A stretch of 61,577 nt of DNA from Candidatus Gastranaerophilales bacterium (GCA_944325175.1 CALUYZ010000009.1:1-61577), one strand, 5' to 3'; positions 34,096-43,189 are shown, counted from the first letter of the stretch. Program-made: numbers and translations. The notes: generated by a model not told the origin, from the sequence alone.

Positions 34096-35703
34096 ATGAA
34101 TTTTTTGAATAATTTAAAAGGCGACATCCAAGGCGGAATTATATCTTCAATCGTAGCGCTTCCGCAAGCGCTTGCTTTTGGTGTTGCAGTAGGTTTAGGT
34201 GCTTCAAGCGGTGTTTGGGGTGCTATTATTCTTTGTTTTATTGCAGGTTTGTTTGGGGGCAAGGTTCCTTTAATTTCAGGTCCTACAGGCCCTGTTACAA
34301 TTATAACGGCATCGGTTGCTTCCGGTTTTCAGGGTGATTTATCTGCAATAATTTTAGTTTTGTTCTTATCTGCAATAATTCAAATTTTAATTTCCCTGAC
34401 AAATGCGCCCTCTGTTGTTAAATACATTCCATATCCTGTAATATCAGGCTTTTTAAATGGTGTTGGAACAATATTAATTTTAATGCAATTAAACCCGCTT
34501 GTCGGGAATAAAACTTTATCAAATTCTTTTGAAAGTGTTAAATATTTAATTTTAAATTTAGGCTCAATTAATAAAACAGCCCTTATTTTGGGGGTTTTAA
34601 CCTTATTTATTATTTTTATTATTCCAAAAAAAATATCAAGAATAATACCATCAGAATTAATTGCATTAATTTTAGTTACTTGTATTTCAATAAAAATTGG
34701 TGCAAATGTTGATAAAATTTCAAATATTTCAATTTCATTTCCAAGTTTTATAATTCCAAACTTTGATTTTGAATTAATTTCAAAAGCATTTCCTTATGCT
34801 CTAACTTTAGCTGTTATTTGTTCATCCGAAACAATGATGACCGGTTTGGTTGCTGACTCTCTAAAAGGGGAAAGAACAAATGCAAATAAAACCTTATTTT
34901 CTCAAGGTTTAGGGAATTTATTTTGCGCTCTAACAGGCTCTATGACAGGTTCTGCAGCTACCATGAGAACCGTTGCCGCTATAAATTCAGGTGCCTCAAC
35001 AAGGCTTGCCGCTTTTATAAACCCTGTTATTTTAATTTTATTAATCACAATTTGTTCATCTTTTGTAAAAGAAATTCCTTTGTGCGTTTTAGCGGGCATT
35101 TTGATTAAAATAGGGCTTAATATAATTGATGTTAAACTTTTAAAAGTTATAAAATATGCGCCGAAAGATGACCTTATTATTTTATTTACTGTTTTCTTAT
35201 TAACGGTATTTTATAATTTGATTTTTGCAGTTGGTGCAGGAATAACTTTAGCTGCGCTTTTATACGCTAAAAGGGTGGCAGATAAAACTAATTTAACAAA
35301 AACAACATATAATATAGAACCTGAAAATCTTCTATTAGAGGCTGAATTAACCAAAAATTATAAATATAAAATAAGGGTTGTTCATATAGACGGGCAATTT
35401 TTCTTTGGTTCTGCAACTCAAATTGTTTCTCAGTTTGATGAAATGCTTGGAACAAAATATTTGGTTATAAACTATGAATCAACTTCTTTGCTTGATATTT
35501 CTGCGGTTTTTGCGCTTGAAGATATTATTATAAGATTAAAAGCTCAGCACATTATTTTAATGCTTATTATAAAATCTGAAGCTGTTTTAAACCAATTAAA
35601 AGATTTAAACATCATTTCTCAAATAGGGGAAGAAAATGTTTTCCACACAGAAAAAGAGGCGGTTAATTTTGCAAAAAAGCATATAAAATTAAACCTTAAA
35701 TAA
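34096..35703 (+). CDS. SulP-family anion transporter with C-terminal STAS domain
   Basis: 535 residues with about twelve hydrophobic segments and a cytoplasmic STAS domain from about residue 425. Signature stretches include ALPQALAFGVAVGLGASSGVWGAI, the substrate-site ISGPTGPVTIITA and the later LFCALTGSMTGSAATMRT. SulP carriers move sulfate, bicarbonate or other anions, often with Na+; the cyanobacterial bicarbonate carrier BicA belongs here. The substrate cannot be read from sequence. A TATAAATATA lies just before the ATG with no ribosome-binding site. The end overlaps the convergent tsaC gene by 8 bp. Confidence 0.9.
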   Translation: MNFLNNLKGDIQGGIISSIVALPQALAFGVAVGLGASSGVWGAIILCFIAGLFGGKVPLISGPTGPVTIITASVASGFQGDLSAIILVLFLSAIIQILISLTNAPSVVKYIPYPVISGFLNGVGTILILMQLNPLVGNKTLSNSFESVKYLILNLGSINKTALILGVLTLFIIFIIPKKISRIIPSELIALILVTCISIKIGANVDKISNISISFPSFIIPNFDFELISKAFPYALTLAVICSSETMMTGLVADSLKGERTNANKTLFSQGLGNLFCALTGSMTGSAATMRTVAAINSGASTRLAAFINPVILILLITICSSFVKEIPLCVLAGILIKIGLNIIDVKLLKVIKYAPKDDLIILFTVFLLTVFYNLIFAVGAGITLAALLYAKRVADKTNLTKTTYNIEPENLLLEAELTKNYKYKIRVVHIDGQFFFGSATQIVSQFDEMLGTKYLVINYESTSLLDISAVFALEDIIIRLKAQHIILMLIIKSEAVLNQLKDLNIISQIGEENVFHTEKEAVNFAKKHIKLNLK

Positions 35704-36247
35704 TAATTTCCCCTTGCCTTAAAACAATCGGTTTTTCACCTGTACATAAAACAACGGTTGAAGCTGTTCCTTTTGGGGGAATGTTATCTATTGGCTTAAT
35801 TATTTTAATTTTATCGCCAAATTGTTTTATTGCTTCATCATAATTTTGAACTGGTTCCTTGTTTGATAAATTAAGAGAAGTTGTCGCTAAAACTCCCCCT
35901 TCAAAGTTTTTTGCAATATCTAAAAAACCATTATGGTTTGGAATTCTTATTCCAACAGTATTTTTATTTGATGTTATAAAAAGTGGGCAAATTTCCGTTT
36001 TTTCAAAAATAAGCGTAAGCCCCCCTGGGAAAAATTTATCTATCAAATTTTTAGCATAATCAGGAACATTTTTAATATAAGGATATAACTTTTGAATATC
36101 ATCGCTCATTAAAATTAAGGGCTTAGTTCTATCTCTTCCTTTAAGTTCATAAATTTTATTTACCGTATCCTCATTTAAAGGGTGGCAGCCAATTCCCCAA
36201 ACGGTGTCTGTTTCAAAGCCTAAAATATCATTTTTATTGTATTTCAT
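35696..36247 (-). CDS. tsaC: L-threonylcarbamoyladenylate synthase (Sua5/YrdC family)
   Basis: Makes threonylcarbamoyl-AMP for the t6A37 modification of tRNAs. The 183-residue single-domain YrdC-type protein shows PTDT-like FETDTVWGIGC (11-21), the KGRDRTKPL loop (36-44), FFPGGLTLIF (about 72-81), VGIRIPNH (about 97-104) and the end PIVLRQGEI. It lacks the extra Sua5 C-terminal domain. It is the last gene of the spoIID-murJ-tsaC minus-strand operon: its start lies inside the end of murJ (14-bp overlap). Confidence 0.92.
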   Translation of the reverse strand: MKYNKNDILGFETDTVWGIGCHPLNEDTVNKIYELKGRDRTKPLILMSDDIQKLYPYIKNVPDYAKNLIDKFFPGGLTLIFEKTEICPLFITSNKNTVGIRIPNHNGFLDIAKNFEGGVLATTSLNLSNKEPVQNYDEAIKQFGDKIKIIKPIDNIPPKGTASTVVLCTGEKPIVLRQGEIII

Positions 36248-37865
36248 TTTTACTTGCCCTATTAAATTTATTTTTAATTTTTGAAATTAATTCTTCCATA
36301 TATTCAATTTTTAAAATGTGCGACAAACTAAAATATGAAATTGTCATAATAATTCCAACTAAAAGAAGCTTAATTAAGCCCATAATAAAATTCCATTCAA
36401 TATATTTTGAATAAATATTTGAAATGAATGAACCAATTAAAAATGTTATTGCCGCCACAACAAGAATTTTAAAGCAGTTTGAAATTAAACTTTTATAGCC
36501 AATGCTTATTTTTCTTTTTAATAAAATAGTGAGCATTGAAGCATTAAACAAAGTTACAAGAGTGGTTGATAGGGCAATGCCGTTTATTCCCATTGGTTTT
36601 ACCAAAAGCAGGTTTAAAAATATTTTTAAAATAATACACCCTATTGCAATTAAAAATGGGGTTTTAGAATCGCCATAAGAATAAAAAAGCCTTGTTGCAC
36701 TATCTCTTACAACGTATGGAATGATTGATAAAGTTATAAAAAATAAAATGTCTGAAACCAAAATTGTCGCATCATAATCAAATGCGCCCCTTTGAAGTGC
36801 AAGCCTTATTGCATCTGTTCGAACAACAAAAATGCAAACCATCAAAAATGCACCTGCATAAATTAAGGTTCCAATTCCTTTTTTATAATAATGCCTTACG
36901 CCTTCTATATCTTTTTGCCCAACTAACCTTGAAAATAGAGGAAACAAAGGAACCAAAATTGCCGTTAACAATAACCCCACAGGAAATTGAAAAATTCTGT
37001 TCGCATAGCCAAAAGCAGTCCAAGCGCCTTCTTTTAAGTTAGATGAAAAGAACATATCAACATAAACGCCCAATTGCCCGATAGTTGAACTTAAAAAAGC
37101 GGGAAATAAAAGCTCTAATATTTCGTTAAAATTTTTATTTTTGAAAAAATCAAATGAAGGTTTAAATGAATAACCTATTTTTCTAACCACGGGCGCTTGC
37201 AATAAAAACTGTAAAATTGCGCCGAATAATGTTCCGACTGCAAGGTAAAAGCCTGTTTTATCGCCTTTTGTAATTAAAAGAACAATAATAACACCAACAG
37301 ATAACATAGATGGCGAAATATTGGGCAGTAAAAACCTTTTATATGTAACCAAAATGCCGTAATATAAACCAATAACAGCACCTATTAAAATAATCGGCGA
37401 CATTATTTTTAAAAGATATGATGCATAGCCTAAAAGTTCAGGGTTATCGCCATTTATAATTAATTGCATAACCTGATGAGGAAAAAAGAAACAAATTAAA
37501 GTTAAAATTAAAAATAAAATTATAGAAAATGTTTCAAACGTGTTAAAAAGTTTTTTGACGCTTTCATCGGGTTTGGTTGTAAAATCTTTAACTATTCTTG
37601 AAAAAACAGCAACCGTGGCACTGTGAAAAGGTCCGCCAACCCCGCCTAAAATAACCAATACAAGGGCAGGAATTTGATATGCATAAAAATAAGCATCTGA
37701 AACAACGCTTGCGCCATAATAATTTGCAACAACAATATCTCTTAAAAAACCGGCTATTTTAGATAGTAAAATTATAATTGCAATAAAACTCGCTGCCTTT
37801 AAAAGCCCTTGTCCTTCTCCGTTTTTAACCTGATTTGCGGGTTCACTCATCCTCTTTTGCTCCAA
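36234..37865 (-). CDS. murJ: Lipid II flippase MurJ (MviN)
   Basis: MOP-superfamily exporter that flips lipid II to the periplasmic face for peptidoglycan synthesis. The 543-residue protein has about fourteen hydrophobic segments. The conserved early region LLSKIAGFLRDIVVANYYGASVVSDAYFYAYQIP contains the essential arginines and aspartate, and the conserved RIFQFPVGLL segment is in the middle. The start overlaps the end of the SpoIID/LytB gene by 23 bp, and the end overlaps tsaC, so this is a tight operon joining cell-wall synthesis and tRNA modification. Confidence 0.93.
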   Translation of the reverse strand: MEQKRMSEPANQVKNGEGQGLLKAASFIAIIILLSKIAGFLRDIVVANYYGASVVSDAYFYAYQIPALVLVILGGVGGPFHSATVAVFSRIVKDFTTKPDESVKKLFNTFETFSIILFLILTLICFFFPHQVMQLIINGDNPELLGYASYLLKIMSPIILIGAVIGLYYGILVTYKRFLLPNISPSMLSVGVIIVLLITKGDKTGFYLAVGTLFGAILQFLLQAPVVRKIGYSFKPSFDFFKNKNFNEILELLFPAFLSSTIGQLGVYVDMFFSSNLKEGAWTAFGYANRIFQFPVGLLLTAILVPLFPLFSRLVGQKDIEGVRHYYKKGIGTLIYAGAFLMVCIFVVRTDAIRLALQRGAFDYDATILVSDILFFITLSIIPYVVRDSATRLFYSYGDSKTPFLIAIGCIILKIFLNLLLVKPMGINGIALSTTLVTLFNASMLTILLKRKISIGYKSLISNCFKILVVAAITFLIGSFISNIYSKYIEWNFIMGLIKLLLVGIIMTISYFSLSHILKIEYMEELISKIKNKFNRASKNEIQ

Positions 37866-39660
37866 AAATTAAATAAAATTTAACTGTTTTTTTCTTGTCT
37901 TTTTCATCTAACGGTTTGAATGTAATTTTGTTTTTGCCGTCTTGTAAAAAGTTTGTAATTTCTGTTTTGATATATTTCTTGCTAAAGCCTGAAACCTCAG
38001 GGTTAAAATAATAATCGTTTATAAAAAATGCAAGGTTGGAAACTCTATCCGGGTTTTCAATTATTAAATAACAATGGTTTTTATCTTCTTTTAAAAGCTC
38101 TTTTAATTCATTTTTTAAAGGGCTTTTTGAGGGGTCAAGCGCATTTTTTGAAATTTCATTTCTCTTTTTAAAATAAAATTCTTGAACATAGTTCATATTA
38201 ATTTCATTGTATGAAACATTTTTTGGAATTGTACCTAAATAAATTCCTTTATAATAGTGTTTTAAAATATTTTGATAGTTAACGCCATAACTTGCTAAAT
38301 ACCCTGCGCCATATTGGCTCATTCCAACTCCATGACCAAAGCCTGCGCCATAAATTGTAAATGAGGTTGGCAGCATTTTGCCTAATTTTGTTCTGTATAC
38401 TTTTTTATGGTCTTCTTCTGAAATAATGCCGTTTGGTTTTGTTTCTTTCATTTTAAAAATGGCGTTGTCTTCTTGTTGTTCATCGTCATTTTTTTTATCT
38501 GCATCTTTTTCAACAATAAAATTTGCACTCGGCAAAAATGAACCGTTTTGCTTGAAAAGCCTTCTTATGGGAAGTTCTTTTGAAACAATATAGTTTCCTG
38601 AAAGAGATTTTATTTCAATTTCAAGGGCTTTATAGGAATTACCCCTTTTTGTGATTTTAATATCTTCTAAGCCGTAAAATTCTTTTTCACCTGTATATTT
38701 TGGAAAAACTGCCCCTGTTTTTGATTGTTCCAATAAAGTTTTTGCTAAGATTTCTTCAAGTTCAAATCTGTCAAATTTCTTTTCCCATCTGTATTTTGGC
38801 GAATTCATATCAAAAGAAGGGACTTTTTCTTTAAAATATTCTTCTAAATCTTTTTCGCTTTTTAATTCTTTCAGATTTTTATTATCTTGAATTGAAACTA
38901 AATATGGCTTATTAATTGTGCCATTGCCGTATGTATTCAAATAGCTTTCTGTTATGCCTGATGCAGTTGAAGAATATAGAGTTAAAATTATATCGTTATC
39001 ATAAAGCGCATAAATTCCAAGGGTTTCATCTACCGCTTTATTTGAAATTGAGGTTTCACTGTTTGCCCCATAATAAACTTGACATGCGGTTGAATCGCAA
39101 ACGTCATAATTTTTATAAGCGGTATTTTCACGGTTTGCATAATCTCTTGCTGCAATAGCTTGTGCTTTAAGTGCCTCAAGCCCGAAGGAAACAGGCATTT
39201 CGTTTGGCACAACGCCTTTTAGATAGCTTTGCATTGATAGCACATTGATTATATTAAATTTGTTGTCTTTAATTTGTTTTAGTTCAATTATGCCGTTGTA
39301 ATAGGCGGGTGTTCCTTTTCTTTTTAAATTTTTAATGCCTATTTTACCCTCTCCTGATAATACAATAGGTCCTTTTGCTTCTTTTAAAATGTTTTTGCCG
39401 TCCAGATTGATATAAAAAAGACCGTTGGCAATTCTTGCATCTATCGTGGAATAAGGGTTTGCATCAAACTTTTCGCCTGATGTCATATCGATGATGCTTA
39501 TATTTCCGTTTGGAATAAATGTGGCATTTATATATTCATAAGTTGAAAAAGAGTTGTTTGAAATACCCACTCTGACAGTTGTTTTTTCACCAACTACAGC
39601 ATAAGCAGAAGGTGAAATCAGTGCAAAAATAAATAATAAAATCCAAAAAAACTTCCTCAT
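37843..39660 (-). CDS. SpoIID/LytB-domain peptidoglycan hydrolase, secreted
   Basis: 605 residues with a signal peptide (cleavage after AYA near residue 21). The SpoIID domain is recognised by INVLSMQSYLKGVVPNEMP (catalytic glutamate in NEMP, about residue 157), ALKAQAIAARDYA, and YGAGFGHGVGMSQYGAGYLASYGVNYQNILKHYY (about 440-475), the signature end of the family. In Bacillus SpoIID is a lytic transglycosylase of denuded glycan in engulfment. Homologues in non-sporulating bacteria, including Cyanobacteria, act in cell-wall remodelling. A long insertion (about 285-425) separates the two halves. It is the first gene of the operon with murJ and tsaC. Confidence 0.88.
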   Translation of the reverse strand: MRKFFWILLFIFALISPSAYAVVGEKTTVRVGISNNSFSTYEYINATFIPNGNISIIDMTSGEKFDANPYSTIDARIANGLFYINLDGKNILKEAKGPIVLSGEGKIGIKNLKRKGTPAYYNGIIELKQIKDNKFNIINVLSMQSYLKGVVPNEMPVSFGLEALKAQAIAARDYANRENTAYKNYDVCDSTACQVYYGANSETSISNKAVDETLGIYALYDNDIILTLYSSTASGITESYLNTYGNGTINKPYLVSIQDNKNLKELKSEKDLEEYFKEKVPSFDMNSPKYRWEKKFDRFELEEILAKTLLEQSKTGAVFPKYTGEKEFYGLEDIKITKRGNSYKALEIEIKSLSGNYIVSKELPIRRLFKQNGSFLPSANFIVEKDADKKNDDEQQEDNAIFKMKETKPNGIISEEDHKKVYRTKLGKMLPTSFTIYGAGFGHGVGMSQYGAGYLASYGVNYQNILKHYYKGIYLGTIPKNVSYNEINMNYVQEFYFKKRNEISKNALDPSKSPLKNELKELLKEDKNHCYLIIENPDRVSNLAFFINDYYFNPEVSGFSKKYIKTEITNFLQDGKNKITFKPLDEKDKKKTVKFYLIFGAKEDE

Positions 39661-39721
39661 AAGTTTAATTTTACAACAAAAAAACTTTACCCAAAGATAA
39701 AATTATTCTATTATAGGTTTG

Positions 39722-40591
39722 ATGAAACAAAACAATTTTTTAACACCCTATATTTTTCTTTTTCCGGCATTTTTGTGCCTTGCTTTGTTTTTCTTTCTTC
39801 CTTTTTTTCAAACGGTTTTAATGAGCTTTTTTGATTATTCAAAAGATTTTTATACCCCCGTTTTTACAGGCTTTTCAAACTATATTCAAGTTTTTCAAAA
39901 TAAAGTTTTTATTCAATCTGTTTTTAATACATTTTGGTTTTTAATTTTATGTGTGCCTTTTTTGGTTATTTTTCCATTATTTGTGGCAATTTTGATTGAC
40001 CAAAAAATTAAATTTTCAAATCTCTATAAATTAATAATTTATATCCCCGTTGTTGTTTCGATTGTTGTTGTTGCAATAGCTTTTAAGTGGCTGTATCAGC
40101 CTGAAGGGTTATTAAATTATTTTTTGGGGTTAGTTCATATAAAACCTGTTAATTGGCTCACAAACCCAAACATTGCAATGTTATCTGTTGCCCTTGTTAC
40201 AATTTTTAAGGGCATTGGCTATTATATGATGATTTATTTAAGCGCCCTTATGAGTGTTCCAAAAGAACTTTATGAAGCAGCAGATATAGACGGGGCAGGC
40301 TTTTTTAAAAAACACTTAACAGTAACAATTCCACACTTAATGCCTGTAATAGCCCTTGTTACGACAATAAGTTCAATTTCTGCGCTTAAAGTTTTTGTTG
40401 AAATTTATGTTATGACAAAAGGGGGACCATTAAATTCAACAAAAACCATTGTTTATTATATTTATGAAAACGCTTTTGAAAGTTTGGAACTTGGAATGGC
40501 AAGTGCCGCTTGTGTTATTTTGCTTATTCTTGTTACCATTTTTTCAACAATAAACATTTTGTGTTTTGAAAGGGATAAATACGGCCTATGA
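39722..40591 (+). CDS. Sugar ABC transporter permease (MalF/UgpA type)
   Basis: 289 residues with six hydrophobic segments and the EAA loop ELYEAADIDGAGFFKKHLTVTIPHLMP (about 205-232), which docks the ATPase subunit. Family CUT1 carbohydrate importers have this permease paired with a MalG/UgpE type, present here as the next gene. I prefer the ATG at 39722 to the in-frame TTG at 39719. There is no ribosome-binding site, and a TATTATAGG lies just upstream, so a leaderless transcript is possible. No substrate-binding protein or ATPase gene is adjacent, so they must be elsewhere, perhaps a shared MsmK-like ATPase. Confidence 0.9.
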   Translation: MKQNNFLTPYIFLFPAFLCLALFFFLPFFQTVLMSFFDYSKDFYTPVFTGFSNYIQVFQNKVFIQSVFNTFWFLILCVPFLVIFPLFVAILIDQKIKFSNLYKLIIYIPVVVSIVVVAIAFKWLYQPEGLLNYFLGLVHIKPVNWLTNPNIAMLSVALVTIFKGIGYYMMIYLSALMSVPKELYEAADIDGAGFFKKHLTVTIPHLMPVIALVTTISSISALKVFVEIYVMTKGGPLNSTKTIVYYIYENAFESLELGMASAACVILLILVTIFSTINILCFERDKYGL

Positions 40592-41427
40592 AAAACATAA
40601 AAGGGGTTTTTATTCACCTAACTTTAATTTTAATTTCACTTTTTTGCTTGTTACCTTTTTTATGGTTAACATCAACTGCAATGAAAGGTGCAAGTGAAAA
40701 CATTTTTCAATACCCGCCTGTTTTAATTCCAAAGTTCCCGACTTTTAATAATTTTTATGAAGTTCTAAAAGCGGTTCCAATTATAAAATATGCAATAAAC
40801 AGCTTTATTGTTGCAAGTTTTACCGTTATTTTAAATTTAATTTTTTCTTCTCTTGCTGCATACCCTTTAGCCAGAATGAATTTTAAGGGCAAAAATGCGG
40901 CGTTTTTCCTTATTTTATTAACCCTTATGATTCCCTTTCAAGCTATCATGCTCCCTCTTTATATAATTATTTTAAAAATGAATTTAATTGATTCAATTTC
41001 AGATTTCAGCGGCTATCTTGGAATGATTTTGCCTTTTTGTGTTAATGCCTTTGGTATTTTTCTTTTAAGGCAAGCCTTTTTAACCATTCCAAAAGAACTT
41101 GAAGAATCTGCTTTTATTGATGGGTGCAATTCTTTTCAAATTTTCACTAAAATTTTATTACCCCTAATAAAACCTTCACTTTCCGTTCTTGCAATTTTTA
41201 CATTTGTTGGAAGCTGGGGCGAATTTTTATGGCCAAGCATTATCTTAACCAAACAAAGCCTATTTACCTTGCCTGTCGGTATCAATGAACTTCAAGGTGC
41301 ATTTAGCGCAAATTACAGGCTTATTGCAGCAGGTTCCATTGTTTCAATTATTCCTATTTTAATTTTCTTTATCTCTCTTCAAAAATACTTTATTAAAGGT
41401 GAAAATGAAGGTGCTATTAAAGGCTAG
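40588..41427 (+). CDS. Sugar ABC transporter permease (MalG/UgpE type)
   Basis: 279 residues, six hydrophobic segments, EAA loop ELEESAFIDGCNSFQIFTKILLPLIKP (about 170-196). The start overlaps the previous gene in an ATGA arrangement (4 bp), typical of coupled permease pairs in CUT1-type importers of oligosaccharides or glycerol phosphate. The missing solute-binding protein makes the substrate unknown. It is followed by 431 bp without a gene. Confidence 0.9.
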   Translation: MKNIKGVFIHLTLILISLFCLLPFLWLTSTAMKGASENIFQYPPVLIPKFPTFNNFYEVLKAVPIIKYAINSFIVASFTVILNLIFSSLAAYPLARMNFKGKNAAFFLILLTLMIPFQAIMLPLYIIILKMNLIDSISDFSGYLGMILPFCVNAFGIFLLRQAFLTIPKELEESAFIDGCNSFQIFTKILLPLIKPSLSVLAIFTFVGSWGEFLWPSIILTKQSLFTLPVGINELQGAFSANYRLIAAGSIVSIIPILIFFISLQKYFIKGENEGAIKG

Positions 41428-41625
41428 CATGCCAATTTTTGCATAATTAAAGAAAAAATTTTAAAAAAAAATATAAAATATTTAAAAAACTGCCCAAAAT
41501 TCAACCATAACAAGCATTTTAGCTTTTTATCCAAACCCTTTATCCAAAGGTGTTTTGAACTAATTCTCAAGTATTAATACCAATGGGCGATAAAATGCCT
41601 GAAAAAGTACGCTATCATAATATTG

Positions 41626-41756
41626 TGAGTCGATGAAACCACTGTTATCTTATTCGGGGTTGCGATTAAAAATTTTGAACAGGAAAAATGATTTTGTCGG
41701 CTCATTCTTTATGTAGATTTAGCAAAAAAGAAGCCTTTGAGGGAGGCTTCTTTTTT
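41626..41756 (+). ncRNA. Possible small RNA ending in a terminator
   Basis: TGAGTCGA (41626-41633) pairs with TCGGCTCA (41697-41704), one wobble. Inside, CTGTT (41642-41646) pairs with AACAG (41678-41682). A strong Rho-independent terminator follows at 41724-41756, about 300 bp from the nearest upstream gene, so it needs a transcript of its own. A CATAAT at 41616-41621 could be a -10. No RNA family recognised, and it could equally be the long 3' UTR of the permease operon. Confidence 0.3.
41724..41756. terminator. Strong bidirectional terminator
   Basis: AAAAAAGAAGCCT / AGGCTTCTTTTTT with a 7-nt loop. The A and T tracts allow termination in both directions, so it separates the permease operon (+) from the prepilin cluster (-). 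Confidence 0.85.
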
Positions 41757-41829
41757 AATGTCATGTTTTATTTTTATTGTATACAACTGTTTGTGCAGAA
41801 TTAAAAACAACAATCTGAAATAAGTTTTC

Positions 41830-41856
41830 TTTGTCAAATTTTAACAAAATGACAAA
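41830..41856 (-). repeat. Hairpin directly after prepilin copy A
   Basis: TTTGTCA / TGACAAA inverted repeat a few bases after the stop codon of the gene at 41859-42830, without a T tract on the minus strand. The same element follows copy D at 45680-45704. Such a hairpin just behind a variable 3' end is a known companion of diversity-generating retroelement targets. Confidence 0.6.
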
Positions 41857-41858
41857 TT

Positions 41859-42830
41859 TTATCTCCTGAGGCAGCGCACGTATGTTGTAAAAGAACGCGA
41901 GTTGCTGTCGCGGTAACCAAACTCAAAGTTCTGCCCCCAGGCTAACCCAGAAGTGCCCAACGAAACGACCGAGCCAGACCAATAGCCGCTAGTACTTTCA
42001 CCTAGGTTGATAAGTGGTGCATTTACAAATAATGATGCAATTTCATCTCTATCAGGCAACCTTAAGTCTTCCCCCATAGTTTTACATGCCGTTGGTGCAT
42101 CTATTTCGCCTTCTGTTTCTGTATATTGTTTTACTTTTGATGTGTAATCTGTATTGTACGGAATTGGCGCTACGACAACAGGACTTTTATTGTAGAAAGC
42201 CGTGATAAATCCGACATCTTTACCTACTTGATTAGGTCCCTCCGCACCGTTTAGGTCGTATATAAAGTTAACACACATTTTGTTTTGAGTGTAGTGGTTA
42301 GCTGTTGTATCTGAACTACATAATGGGTTATAAAATACCGCTATTGATTCACCATTCACAGTTTCAAATGCAGCCGCTTTTGTATCTGCCATATCGCCAT
42401 CTTCGCCTGAATTATGTCTTCCGTTTAAAAGCTTAGCATTTAACTCTTTCATCTTAGTTGGAAAATTAATTTCAGAAACTGCATCTAGTGTTGTAATTTT
42501 ACTTGGAATACCGCAAGATGAAAGCTTATCGGGTCCGCAAACGTTATTTATTTTGTAAACTTTTGATAAAGCATCTAAAATAAAACTTTCAGCAGCTGTG
42601 TCTGCTGTTGCATTTCCGTCTTCACCTTCCGTATACGTTCCATAACCACCCAACGTATTCATCTGCCCAATAGCTTGCGCTAGTCTTGCATGGAGAGCTT
42701 TCTTTTGTGCATCCCATGCTTTTTCGTTAACATTCACAAGTAAACTTGGCAAAGTAATCGCTGCCACAATTCCAATAATTGCCAAAGTTATCAACACTTC
42801 AGCAAGTGTAAAACCTCTAAACTTTTTCAT
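41859..42830 (-). CDS. Type IV prepilin-like protein with hypervariable lectin-like tail (copy A)
   Basis: 323 residues starting at the ATG at 42830 (AAGGA ribosome-binding site); the longer frame to 42950 is the leader region. The N-terminus has a class III/type II-secretion prepilin signal: short basic leader, G|FTLAEVLITLAIIGIVAAITLPSLL with the cleavage-site glycine and Glu+5. A shared body with conserved cysteines (NNVCGPDKLSSCGIPSKI) leads to a C-terminal domain of the Lcl/DUF1566 type (CKTMGEDLRLPDRDEI ... YWSGSV ... YVRCLRR), a C-type-lectin-like fold. Residues 299-317 differ strongly from the paralogues while the frame W-x-Q-x-F-x-x-G-x-R is kept. The last 78 coding bases are about 41/78 GC by hand count, well above the neighbourhood. 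Confidence 0.85.
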   Translation of the reverse strand: MKKFRGFTLAEVLITLAIIGIVAAITLPSLLVNVNEKAWDAQKKALHARLAQAIGQMNTLGGYGTYTEGEDGNATADTAAESFILDALSKVYKINNVCGPDKLSSCGIPSKITTLDAVSEINFPTKMKELNAKLLNGRHNSGEDGDMADTKAAAFETVNGESIAVFYNPLCSSDTTANHYTQNKMCVNFIYDLNGAEGPNQVGKDVGFITAFYNKSPVVVAPIPYNTDYTSKVKQYTETEGEIDAPTACKTMGEDLRLPDRDEIASLFVNAPLINLGESTSGYWSGSVVSLGTSGLAWGQNFEFGYRDSNSRSFTTYVRCLRR

Positions 42831-43042
42831 ATTTTCTGCTTTCCTTTCAACTTTTGCATCAATTTGTTTAAATTTGGTGCAATCCAATGAAAGTCTAATA
42901 CCCGGAACACTTTTTACTTGTTCAAATAACTGCAAAATTCTTTTTTCCAATCTTGAACAAAAACCAAAACAATGCTATATTAATAAAAAGACCTGAAATG
43001 CACCAAATTTAAACATTTTGGTGCATTTTTTATTATCAAATT

Positions 43043-43055
43043 CCCCCCCCCCCCC
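43043..43055. repeat. 13-nt poly-C/poly-G tract upstream of prepilin copy A
   Basis: Thirteen consecutive C on the plus strand in otherwise AT-rich DNA, about 65 bp upstream of the likely -10 of copy A on the minus strand. Runs of this length are prone to slipped-strand length changes. The equivalent leaders of the other copies lack it. Confidence 0.9.
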
Positions 43056-43128
43056 ACAAAAGTAGGTTGGGCTTTCAGCCCAACATCATCAAGCTGTTTT
43101 TTTGCGCCAATTTTGAAATATTGAAAAA

Positions 43129-43162
43129 CAAACAAGCGCCATTTTTAAATGACGCTTGTTTG
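43129..43162 (-). terminator. Probable terminator of the C-B prepilin transcript
   Basis: CAAACAAGCG / CGCTTGTTTG stem extended by CATTT / AAATG with one mismatch, 28 bp after the stop of copy B. A related hairpin lies at 45586-45608 behind copy D. Confidence 0.65.
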
Positions 43163-43189
43163 AAAATGAAGTTAAAAAGTATAAAATAT

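Larger units (their letters stand above)
41428..41858. other. Gene-free region with a possible small RNA and a strong terminator
   Basis: 431 bp with no credible ORF. The first part is plain AT-rich sequence. From about 41626 a fold is possible (see the separate ncRNA entry), ending in the terminator at 41724-41756. The rest leads into the 3' hairpin of the first prepilin gene (41830-41856). Confidence 0.5.
42831..43189. promoter_or_regulatory. Prepilin leader region A with palindromes, G tract and hairpins
   Basis: 359 bp between prepilin copies B and A, read on the minus strand. First comes a hairpin 43129-43162 (GCG-TCATTT type, probable terminator of copy B). Next is GTTGGGC/GCCCAAC at 43066-43084, then a 13-nt C run (G on the sense strand) at 43043-43055. 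The palindrome TGCACCAAA/TTTGGTGCA lies at 42999-43025 and a likely -10 TATAGC at 42974-42979. A second palindrome TTGCACCAA/TTGATGCAA at 42854-42882 sits just before the ribosome-binding site. The same series occurs, without the G tract, at 45313-45608 and partly at 46700-46880. Confidence 0.65.

Noticed and set aside
37843..39660. Evidence of sporulation from the SpoIID-domain gene
   Set aside because: SpoIID/LytB proteins are widespread in non-sporulating bacteria and no other sporulation gene is present.
41560..41720. tRNA gene in the gap after the permeases
   Set aside because: No T-arm GTTCRA-type sequence and no acceptor stem pairing; nothing tRNA-like was found in the window.
42831..42950. 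N-terminal extension of prepilin copy A
   Set aside because: It covers a repeated leader palindrome; prepilin signals start directly with a short basic leader at 42830.
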